Assembly (NCBI GenBank): GCA_039621445.1
Contig: CP154956.1
Span: 56,679,220-56,743,219 of the forward strand
Length of the DNA: 64,000 nt
Direction of reading: 5' to 3'
From: Euglena gracilis
Taxonomy: Eukaryota > Euglenida > Euglenophyceae > Euglenales
Shown here: in pieces, positions 21,301-27,728 of the stretch
How positions within the stretch are numbered: position 1 is the stretch's first letter
Layout: each line of letters begins with the position of its first letter
The notes under the pieces: generated by a model
The model's database searches: none
Seen by the model: the letters and a program-made list of their open reading frames with translations, nothing else
Told to the model about the DNA's origin: nothing
Position numbers and translations under genes: made by a program

Positions 21301-22609
21301 AGATGCCCCCCCCAAGGTGGAAATTGGCCTGCTTGATTGTGTCAGGCAAATATTACAATCCCAGGAAGTTTCGATGTCCAGTATCGACACTTACATAAAA
21401 AATCTGGGAAATGTCAAAAGATATGATTCAGCCTTCAGGACATTGGTGGGCCAATTGTTGCACAAAGGGGTGCCCCTGCAGGACTGCACAGTCCACAAGA
21501 TGGCCGAGGCCATCCTTGATTTGGCTGCCCACAGCCTCAACACTGCACGAAATGCATATGCAGCAGTTTTATTACTCCCAGGGTTTGGGTCATTGAGGTT
21601 TTCCCCTCTTTTGTCTCCATTGAAAAGGAAGTGGAATTCCAATGTCTGCAAGTATGCCCATTTCTGGGACCCCACTGATTTCTTAGAAAACATCATCAGG
21701 AAATCCAAACCCCTCTCAGACCTGTCTGTGAAAGAGCTCAGAAACAGACTCATCATCTGTTGGAGGCTGTTAGCCCTCCACAGGGGGGTTGATTTAGCCA
21801 GAACCCAGCGAAAAATCAGTTTCGTGGGAGAAAAAATTTTCATTTTATTGCAAAGGAAAGGGTGGCAATTCCCAAGATGGGAGGAGATTTTGAATTTGCC
21901 ACACACCCCCCTCATCAGCCCCTGGCATTTATTGAAAGAATATGTGGAAAGGACAGCCCACATGGTGGGACACAAAAATAATTTGTTATGGTCTTTGGAT
22001 GGTAAAAGACCTTTGACATCAGAAAGGGTGAATTCCCTTACCAAAGAAATTCTGCAAGAGGGGGGGGTGGACACCACCCATTGGAAACCCCACAGCACCA
22101 GAGGGGCTGGGGTCTTATGGTGGAAAAATGCTGGTTTGCAAGTGGAAGAAGTCCAGCAGCTGGGTCAGTGGAAAAATTTTGGGGCCTTCCAAGCCCATTA
22201 TTTGCGACTTGGGGTCGTATCAAAAATTCAAAATATTATGGCCCAAAGGGGGGTGCACAGTACCTCACCATCTCGCAGTGCGGAGCCCGAATGGTCTCGG
22301 ACTCCCACGACAGAGGAAGGGGGAGGAAGGGACCAAGAGGGCGAAGCACAAGAAGATGGTGAGCCCAACCCTCCCACCCAAAAAATCAGCAGAAAACGAA
22401 AGACATCCCAACCAGAAAAGGGACCCCCAACCAAGCAGCCCCAACCACCCACCCAGAAACACAGAAAGAGACCACCATCCCCATCAGGGGGGGGGCCCCC
22501 CACCAAGCGGCCATGGGAGAGGGGGGGGGCGGGGCCACGGCGGTTCAGCTTCGCCAAGGTGTCGGAGGAGGCCTCATCATCGCCAACTCCGGCAACAAAG
22601 GCGCAGTAA
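18350..22609 (+). CDS. Element A1 Gag ... tyrosine recombinase in one continuous frame
   Basis: One stop-free frame of 1419 codons. Residues about 60-330 look like Gag: a low-complexity Ala/Glu stretch, a conserved HGPWTTVVRKRR motif, then basic W-rich repeats such as GKWWPSRPE. About codons 330-990 overlap the RT gene in another frame and resemble no known family. From about residue 1000 (MSSIDTYIKNLGNV) a DIRS tyrosine recombinase follows: the first catalytic Arg lies in the RTQ-containing core near 21760-21800, the HSTRGAG box starts at 22091, and the tyrosine is in AHYLRLG near 22194. The basic, Pro-rich tail is encoded by the internal complementary region and the ORF stops inside the right terminal repeat. 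The recombinase inserts a circular double-stranded copy into the genome. Gag and recombinase may be made from separate starts or messages; the sequence does not decide. The A2 and B copies share the Gag motif, so the Gag assignment to this frame is solid. Confidence 0.85.
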   Translation: MELQLPAGRIQLELEEIQERRTRNTTDIDNWISMKNEFQRNSESQEELQRTFKKSAEAGEGGVTAAAAEAGGAAATSQSVAIATPPPPKASEIFKSPSQHENGHGPWTTVVRKRRQKGNTITGPTDSPPFSMSTPFQGSRQRLWQPFNKSKGFKLSWLWQPSTKRTWGPNSRLWKPLLKRAVGPGDRLWQPVPQPGKSPLGKGVSNFPPSNFRHKPPRSGKPMPRTGHGGLYGKSRGTEKRQSQRKGQWRPSKPESQGRPEGKWWPSRPECQGRPEGKWWPRQSPHQPLGGRPKIGSDRPPPEDNQPSLVYTPSFQAQTFPHHSQTGGKPVFGKPYGRASYSPSDGATRGDPSDGATKGKDPSDGACGVPRHITPRGTPLQSPADQHPPLGQGRSQQRGIKPDKGGSYGRSSPPPSNVLKSSLQNPPGSNDCPKNSERIRMCRGNQANPPRGGKTFCPLLHNFQKRRGEDQGKTDFRLSTVKSLFHPPEVQAGTHGKHFPIPKKRMVLWKNRSERCLFSPKTAQQPGKTCLHASGGGNLAVSSCMFWYKQPATKIYDSHESLGKEVEKGGKGSFHLPRRHFAVSPQQKDCSPTFGRNKAGPFIGRFQIKPPQILSGTHTGNKTFGPVGQFEKGPAGNPTGKIKILKKGAGKSAHSTKNELQKTQLYCGASQKLFSLHAISQNSDRSTLQNGGFAHKVGLGPHPNHSPRGQRSNCGVKSVFAARCGQSLSIPGLSGSVFRQQHLAVGGAGQKLRPKSAGFLEGPAHPSHQPKRINVSSGDSKKSGKTKTNHNASCGQPSGCKLSNKMGRQKALPKFHFKTPAVSLPRKANQFAGGLGSHKRAIGRLPDQGAKGPRGLYPKPTYLSPNPEIFQTGHHPRGGHVLHTQQQKIPQVCLSIPPPRGFAGGCLEGRFEGPPPSLCKPPLEHHSPMGSEINGKPRPDLSVDRTPLGFNIMVAPINGNQKARQQSFVGTPPMGSIHQLLGGGDAPPKVEIGLLDCVRQILQSQEVSMSSIDTYIKNLGNVKRYDSAFRTLVGQLLHKGVPLQDCTVHKMAEAILDLAAHSLNTARNAYAAVLLLPGFGSLRFSPLLSPLKRKWNSNVCKYAHFWDPTDFLENIIRKSKPLSDLSVKELRNRLIICWRLLALHRGVDLARTQRKISFVGEKIFILLQRKGWQFPRWEEILNLPHTPLISPWHLLKEYVERTAHMVGHKNNLLWSLDGKRPLTSERVNSLTKEILQEGGVDTTHWKPHSTRGAGVLWWKNAGLQVEEVQQLGQWKNFGAFQAHYLRLGVVSKIQNIMAQRGVHSTSPSRSAEPEWSRTPTTEEGGGRDQEGEAQEDGEPNPPTQKISRKRKTSQPEKGPPTKQPQPPTQKHRKRPPSPSGGGPPTKRPWERGGAGPRRFSFAKVSEEASSSPTPATKAQ
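18456..21398 (+). CDS. Element A1 RT-RNase H-DAM-like polyprotein
   Basis: 980 codons in a frame different from Gag and recombinase. The first 350 residues are the alternative reading of the gag region (GYGS and KANGGQ repeats). The reverse transcriptase starts near residue 355 (REVLNLIREGV), with the palm aspartate in KIDLKDAYFH and the catalytic YLDD box near residue 540. RNase H follows (FSDSSTWQWGG near 700, HVDSQVAVSYL near 757). The last domain, residues about 840-980, has VDMFCTPSNKK and YANPPWSII, the NPPW motif of the N6-adenine-methyltransferase-like (DAM) domain that DIRS elements carry after RNase H. The overlap of its end with the recombinase start is typical of the group. The true start codon is uncertain because the N-terminal region is shared with gag in another frame. 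Confidence 0.9.
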   Translation: MNFKETLNLKKNCKELSRSQLKLGKVESQQQLQKLEGRQQLASPWPSQPPHPPRLLRFSNPPLNMRMAMDHGQLWSGREDRRGIPSQVQQTPPPFLCPPPSRGQDKGYGSLSTNPKDSNYHGYGSHQQKGPGVQIQGYGSHYSRGQWAQGTGYGSQYPNLERAHWGKVCPTFPPAISDTNPPGVASQCQEQAMVAFMGNQEGQRRDSPREKANGGQASLRAKGGQKANGGQAGLSARGGQKANGGQGNHHISPWGGGPRLAQTGPPQKIISPALYIPPHFRHRPSPIIHKQGESLSLESPMAGPATAPVMGQPGVTPVMGQPRGRTPVMGPVESPDTLHPGVPPYKALQTSIPHWVKAGASREVLNLIREGVMADLPLPPQMSLKVPFKTPQEVMTAQKILREYECAGATRQIPPEEAKHFVPYFIISKKEGEKTKERLISDCRQLNHYFTPQKFRLEHMGNIFPYLRKGWFCGKIDLKDAYFHLKLHSSLEKHVCMQVGGETWQFQAACFGISSLPQKFMTLMRVWERKWRKEGKVVFIYLDDILLLAPSKKTAAQHLAEIKQDLLLAGFRLNLPKSCLEPTQEIKHLGQWVNLKKGQLEIPQEKLKSLRKELGKVLTAQKMSCRKLSSIVGQVRSYLVSMPFLRILTDQLCKMVDLHTKWGWDHTLTIPQGVKDQIVELKAFLQPGVGRAFQSQASQDLFSDSSTWQWGGLDKNSGQKVQDFWRDLHILHINQKELMSAVETVKSLAKPKQTIMLHVDSQVAVSYLTKWGGKKPYLNSILKPLLYHCQEKQINLQVVWVPTKEQLADSLTREQKDPGDYTLNLHIFHQILKFFRQDITPEVDMFCTPSNKKFPKFVCRYPHQGALLVDALKADLRGLPPVYANPPWSIIPQWVQRLMVNPDLTCLLIVPHWASTSWWRQLMAIRKPGSKVLLVPPQWGLFTNCWGEEMPPPRWKLACLIVSGKYYNPRKFRCPVSTLT
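22264..22363 (+). repeat. Element A1 internal complementary region
   Basis: Positions 22264-22294 are the exact reverse complement of 18098-18128 (left end) and 22295-22363 are the exact reverse complement of 22672-22740 (right end). Read on the minus strand the block is the right end joined directly to the left end, the circle junction. In DIRS elements this block templates completion of the ends during circular DNA synthesis. It also encodes part of the recombinase tail. Confidence 0.95.
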
Positions 22610-22679
22610 GAAGCACCCCCCGCGCACGCACAAACACACCAGAACAGAACAGCCGGCAAGGAAAGCAGGACCTCACCAT
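22582..22679 (+). repeat. Element A1 right inverted terminal repeat
   Basis: Reverse complement of 18121-18217. It contains the stop codon of the recombinase frame and is followed by the 69-bp tip that pairs with the internal complementary region. Confidence 0.9.
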
Positions 22680-22745
22680 CTTCTTGTGCTTCGCCCTCTT
22701 GGTCCCTTCCTCCCCCTTCCTCTGTCGTGGGAGTCCGAGACTTCG

Positions 22746-23744
22746 ATGAGCAATGAAGTGGGGAAGAAACTGGAAATTTGCGGTCGACGTGAACTACCTG
22801 GAGCAGCTGTCGCCGCGGCAGCCGGACCACCTGGAGGTGCAGACGACATGTGGCGAACCGTGGCCGCCCCTCCCCCCCAGATCCCAGTTTCAGAAATTTC
22901 CCAGCAGAAAACCCCACCCAGTGACGGCCACGGCCTGTGGACCACAGTGGCCAGAAAGACCAGAAGGAAGAAGGAACCCCCAGCCCAGCAGCACCGCCTG
23001 GGCATTGGGGCCCAATCAAGCAAGAGGGGGCAGAAGCAGACCACAGGATTCCACAGACATGTTCCACAATGGCGCACAGCCGCCAGACCACAATTCGAAC
23101 AGAAGTGGAGAAGATGGAATCAAGGCCAAGGTGGAGGCCATGGTGGCCAATTCCAGAAGCAATTCCCTTCAGGAAGGGGCAGAAAAGGTCTGCCACATCC
23201 CCCCAACCTTTCTAACACAACAACCCCTCTCAAGGGGAGGAAGGGGGGGCACAGCAGCCCCCCAAGATTTCATGTGGAGCTGGAGACCAATGTCAAACTC
23301 AGCCCCATGGAGGGGAAATCAGGGCCAAGGCGGCCAGAGTTTGAATCATTTGCACGGCCATGGTGGCCAAGAAGTGCAGGGCCATGGTGGCCATTATCTT
23401 CAGGGCCAGGGCGGCCAGAACTCACAGGGCCATGGTGGCCAAAGGGGTGGTCCAGAAATGGCCCCCCAGAAGCTAAGGTGCCAACCTTATATCAATCATC
23501 TCCAGCTGCCCCAGGAGGATGCCCTAGAGAGGGCAAAGGAGGACGAGGGGGTCAACCCCCCAAATCATTTAATTCTACCCATGGAAGGGGAAATCAAGGG
23601 GGGGACCCTCAGTGGCCCCCCTATGGTGTGTCGTCAGACAATGTGAAGGACAAGATGGAGCAGAGAGCCTGTGAGAGAGAGGGTGAGTGCATGCACACCC
23701 CCCTATCCATTACATCAAACTCCAGGGGCACCAAAAGGTTGTGA
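22746..23744 (+). CDS. Element B Gag-like protein
   Basis: The ATG at 22746 lies just after the right end of element A1 and opens 332 codons. An Ala/Gly-rich N-terminus leads to DGHGLWTTVARKTRRKK, the counterpart of the HGPWTTVV motif in A1 and A2. Basic, Trp/Pro-rich repeats follow (PWWPRSAGPWWPLSSGPG). The repeats suggest nucleic-acid binding, as expected of a Gag. A signature capsid domain is not evident. The overlapping frame starting 22753 is Gly/Gln-rich and is the equivalent of the RT-frame N-terminus in family A. Confidence 0.65.
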   Translation: MSNEVGKKLEICGRRELPGAAVAAAAGPPGGADDMWRTVAAPPPQIPVSEISQQKTPPSDGHGLWTTVARKTRRKKEPPAQQHRLGIGAQSSKRGQKQTTGFHRHVPQWRTAARPQFEQKWRRWNQGQGGGHGGQFQKQFPSGRGRKGLPHPPNLSNTTTPLKGRKGGHSSPPRFHVELETNVKLSPMEGKSGPRRPEFESFARPWWPRSAGPWWPLSSGPGRPELTGPWWPKGWSRNGPPEAKVPTLYQSSPAAPGGCPREGKGGRGGQPPKSFNSTHGRGNQGGDPQWPPYGVSSDNVKDKMEQRACEREGECMHTPLSITSNSRGTKRL

Positions 23745-25757
23745 AATGTCCCACAACCCCCAACCAACCCCCACAAAATCATTTGATTGCAGAGATAAAT
23801 TCCATGGAGGAAAAGTTGGGGGACACCCCCTGCACCAGAGACTGAAAAAAAGTCTAAAATGGTGGCTGAAAAATGCCTCCCCAGCAACCTGCCAACTTAT
23901 AAAAGATGGAATTCAACCCCCCTGGGTCAAACCACCAAAATTATCCACGCATCCAAAAACCAGAGCCAACCTAGATCTGAGACAGGCAGAAAAAATTCTG
24001 TTGTATTACGAAAAATTTGGGTCCATAAAGAAGGTTCAGGATTCAGGAACCCAACATCTAATTCCCTGGTTCCTGATATCAAAACCAGAGGGGGGGCAAA
24101 CGAAATGGAGGTTCATCAGCGACTGCAGGGAAATAAACCAAAATTTTCCCGTGAAAGCTTTCAAATTAGATCACATTCAAAACATTTCCCAGTTTTGGAG
24201 AAAGGCCACTGGGCGGCCAAAATCGACCTGAAGGACGCATATTTTCACATTCCAGTGAACCCAACCCTAAAACCCTTTCTAAGGCATCAGGTGGGGGGAC
24301 AAACCTGGGAATTCCAGGCAGGCTGTTTTGGCCTAAATGTGATGCCACAAATTTTTATGTCAGTCATGAAGACATTCGAGAAACGTTGGAGGAAAAAAGA
24401 ATCCAGGTTTTTATTTATCTGGACGACATTTTACTGGTTGCCCCCACTCAAAATACATTGCAAAAAGACTTGAACAGGGTTGTAAGAGACCTAATCGACT
24501 CGGGGTTCAAAATAAATATCAAAAAGTCAACCTTGGAGCCCACACAGGTCGTAAACCACTTGGGCTTCCAGTTAAATTTCCAAGAGGGAAAATTACAAAT
24601 TCCCCCACAAAAAGTGAAGACAATAAAAAAGGGGCTTGGGAAAATAGTGAAAAAAGATTTCATGTCGAAAATGCAGTTAGCTGCCATTTTGGGTCAAATC
24701 AGGTGCAACCTCATGGCCCTGCCTTTTTTAAGGGCTTTCACAGACTCCCTAACAAGATTTTTGGTAAACAAGTCTGCAGCCCCATGGGATTCAAAGCATT
24801 CCATTTCACAGGAAATAAAAGCCCAACTGAGGGAAATAAAAAATCTGCTGGACACCTGGGGGGGCAGACCTTTCCCCCAAAATGCAACAAGGGAGTTGCA
24901 TTCAGACAGCAGCACCCATGCCTGGGGGGGGCTGGACATTCACACTGGAGAAGTTGTCCAGGAGTTTTGGAGAGAAAACTCCATTTTACATATCAATGTC
25001 AAAGAATTTCGTGCAGCCATCAGCACAGTGAAAAGTCTAAGCAGGCCAGGGGAAACGGTGTCCCTTTCAGTAGACAATCAGGTAATTTATTATTACCTGA
25101 CAAAAGGTGGGGGCGGAAAAGACCCCTTCAACAGCCTTCTAAGGCCATTTTTCAAATGGTGCATGGAAAACAATTTAACTCTACAAGTGAAATGGGTTCC
25201 TTCACAGGAATGCTTAGCAGACCCCAGAAGCAGGTGGGAGTCAGACAGGGGGGATTATTCACTGGACCCCCAGCTCTTTCAATGGCTAAGGCAGCATTTC
25301 AAAGATTTCATAAATTTGGAGACAGATTTATTTGCCTCCCCAGGCAACAAAAAAACTGCGCAATTTTGTGGCCCTATGGCCCCACTGGGAGGCCAGGGCA
25401 GTGGATGCCCTCCAATGTCCTCTGGACAACATGGGGGGACTTTATGCAAACCCCCCCTGGTCAATCATTCAGCAATTTCTCCCACGATTGAGAATGTTTC
25501 CCCAGACCAAAGTTTTGATGGTCACCCCCTACTGGGATTCAGCCAAATGGTGGCCCCAATTAATAAAGATGAAAGTGCCAGGGACCCCCTGCCTGAAAAT
25601 GACCCCCTACAGGGGCATGTTCAAAAACTGCAGGGGGGAGAAAATGCCACCCCCCAGATGGCCCCTCCTTTGCATGATTTGCTCAGACAAATTCTGGAGG
25701 GGAAACAAATTCAGAATAAAACCATTGACGATTTCCTGGGGAGAAACCCCAGCTTAA
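23671..25757 (+). pseudogene. Element B RT-RNase H-DAM-like region, frameshifted
   Basis: Three frames together make a DIRS-type polymerase. 23671-24231 holds the fingers (WRFISDCREINQNF). 23859-24473 holds the palm (AAKIDLKDAYFH). 24386-25825 starts at the YLDD box (IQVFIYLDDILL) and runs through RNase H (LHSDSSTHAWGG and SLSVDNQVIYYYL). The breaks fall near 24195 and in an A6 run at about 24391-24396. After ETDLFASPGNKK the DAM-like domain continues in the frame of 25332-25757 (LYANPPWSIIQQF). An A7 run at that point shifts RNase H into the recombinase frame instead. It is homologous to A1 throughout but clearly a different family. Confidence 0.8.
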
Positions 25758-26265
25758 AGCGTTATCAAAGCGCTTTTACACTTTTATGGGTAATCTTGGA
25801 AAAAATGGGGGTACCCCCCCCCTGAAGCCACACCTGACCAAGTGGCTGACGCTTTGATACAATTATTTCAATTTTCCAAGTCCCAGGCCCGTAATGCCTA
25901 CAGTGCAATGCTTTTGATTCCTGGGTTTGGTGGCCTGAGATTCCACGCCATGTTGGCACCTTACAAGAGGCTCTGGAACCAAAATCTGGAGAAATATGGT
26001 GCTTTTTGGGATCCCCTCCCAATCCTCTTGGGGCTGGCCCAAGCCCCCTTTCCCACTGATATTTGAGGATTACGTACACAACTTATTTTTTGCTCACGAA
26101 TCCTCTGTTTATACAGAACTTCAGATTTGGAGAGGATCAAACGTACCACCAGTGTGTTGGGCAAGGCGCCCTACATCAAAATCAGGCGTAAAGGCCAGAA
26201 ATTCCATAAGTGGGAAAGAGTTGTGTCCATTCCACAATGCCCCAAAATAAGCCCATTTCATTGGT
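25672..26265 (+). pseudogene. Element B tyrosine recombinase, N-terminal part
   Basis: LLRQILEGKQIQNKTIDDFL through NPSLKRYQSAF matches the start of the A1 recombinase. A stop after a C8 run near 25815-25822 moves the match to the frame 25842-26066 (QARNAYSAMLLIPGFGGLRF), then to pieces up to ISPFHWL at about 26250-26265. There element C begins. The catalytic core continues at 61884. Confidence 0.75.
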
Positions 26266-26506
26266 TGAAACCCCAAAGGCACCCCCCTTGGAGATCCTCA
26301 GGGGTCGGGGAAGGTCCACTGGGAAGTTTCTCCTTGGAAATGATGGCCCAGTTTCGGCCACAGGGGGGTGCAGAATGGGAAAAAAAATCCGACACAAGTC
26401 GGCTCGAGGAGCCAAAAAACGATCCTACGCCGGAAACTGGCCCAGGGCGGGTGTTTCCGCTTCACCCCAGTGCTGCCGAGGGACATGGAAGCACGGGTGT
26501 GAAACA
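26266..26506 (+). repeat. Element C 5' LTR
   Basis: 241 bp starting TGAAACCCCAAAGGC and ending GTGTGAAACA. It lacks a 14-bp segment present in the 3' copy (around 61660-61674) and differs at scattered bases. Confidence 0.8.
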
Positions 26507-26525
26507 TGGTAAGCAGAGGTTGATC
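26507..26525 (+). promoter_or_regulatory. Element C primer-binding site
   Basis: TGGTAAGCAGAGGTTG directly follows the LTR's terminal CA. Apart from one extra A it resembles the complement of the 3' end of eukaryotic initiator methionine tRNA (TGGTAGCAGAGG). Confidence 0.6.
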
Positions 26526-27469
26526 CTTCAGCCTTCTGTCGGAAATTTTGGGTTGGAAATCCCTGCTCAGAATGTTTTCCTTGATCATCAGCCAATGGCC
26601 CAATCTCAGATGGCAAATCTGACGATTGGAGTTTCGGGGAACAGGGAGTTGGGACCCGAAACCAGTTTGGCTGAACTCAGAACCCCCACAAATATGGGAC
26701 AGGTGTTGGAATTTCCGGGTGGGGATGGCCAGGTTGTCATTTCCAACCAATCGTGTTTTCCAGAGCCCTCTTTCAGGGGTTTTGCCTTTGCAAAATATGA
26801 GGTACGGTTTTGTGCTGCCTGAGTTGCAACCTCTCCCAGGCTTTTCATGGGTGCAAAACTCAGGGAATCTGCCATTATCACCCGCTTTTGCATTGCCTTT
26901 GCCTCCAGCTCAACCAGTTTCTTCAACACCAGCCCAAGAGCCGGTGGCACTTTGCAGTTTTCCCAACCATCCCAGGTAGATGGGCTGGCGAAGGAAACGG
27001 GAAGTGCCTCGGCAGGGCAGGGGGGTGATAACCCCAGCCCAGTTTTCTTTGAAAAGCAAGCACAGGGCCATGTGCTGGGCTTAAACAATAATAGTAACTG
27101 GGACAGCAACGAGCGGGTCAGAGCAGAAGTGGACCAGGCAGAGGAAACCCCGAAGGACCAGCCCAGCTCTACTTCTACTCGGCGACCCCGAACACCAGCT
27201 TCATCACCAGGTAGTGATGAGGTTCAGTAAAAACGGCTGCACCGTGAGGTTGATCACGGTCAGTCAGCTGCTGCAGCCCCCCAGCCTCCTCATATTTTCA
27301 TCGAGGGAGGTGAGGAGGAGGTCCAACTCCCAGCCTATGAAAGTTCTGAAGCCACCCCCAGGGCTTCAGAAAATCAGGGATTTGAAGACCCCTGGGTGCA
27401 ATTTTTACGAAGTAACAGAGACCTTCAGTGGACAGTGCAGCACCTGACTTTTCGGGTTTTGGCTTTGGA
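26526..27469 (+). pseudogene. Element C gag, N-terminal region
   Basis: Several frames with Gag-like low-complexity sequence: 26600-26822, 26847-27230 (Ser/Asp/Glu-rich, ending SSPGSDEVQ and TAA), then the same frame continues open after the TAA up to VLALE, where element A2 interrupts. After A2 it resumes at 32045 in frame (KANEEWVLQ). The TAA at 27228-27230 separates an acidic leader protein from the coiled-coil part, a position similar to the first UAG in element D. Confidence 0.55.
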
Positions 27470-27492
27470 CCATTCGGGCTCCGCACTGCGAG

Positions 27493-27589
27493 ATGGTGAG
27501 GTCCTGCTTTCCTTGCCGGCTGTTTTGTTCTGGTGTGTTTGTGCGTGCGCGGGGGGTGCTTCTTACTGCTTTTTGTTGCCGGAGTTGGC
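27493..27589 (+). repeat. Element A2 left inverted terminal repeat
   Basis: Reverse complement of 31886-31983, same sequence family as the A1 terminal repeat. Confidence 0.9.
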
Positions 27590-27728
27590 TGATTCTTAAT
27601 TCTGCCCTTCGACCTCAAGGAGAAAGAATTTCAACTCAACGAGTTCAACAACGTTCAACCACACCGACCAGTCAATACAGAGGAGGAAGAGCAATCTGGA
27701 CGATATAGAAAAGCGGAGAAAGAAAATT

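Larger units (their letters stand above)
18098..22740 (+). mobile_element. DIRS-like retroelement A, copy 1 (complete)
   Basis: The 4643-bp element runs from CCATTCGGGCTCCGC at 18098 to GTCCGAGA at 22740. It has inverted terminal repeats (18121-18217 and 22582-22679), a 100-bp internal complementary region (22264-22363), and gag, RT, RNase H, DAM-like and tyrosine recombinase domains. It sits between the left terminal repeat and gag of element B. No target duplication is visible. The dinucleotide GA is at both flanks, as expected when a tyrosine recombinase integrates a circle at a short core. The main frames are uninterrupted, so this copy may be recent or active. Confidence 0.92.

Noticed and set aside
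22228-23196. Minus-strand 322-codon frame across the right end of A1 and start of B
   Set aside because: It crosses an element boundary and the terminal repeat; it is a by-product of the inverted repeats.
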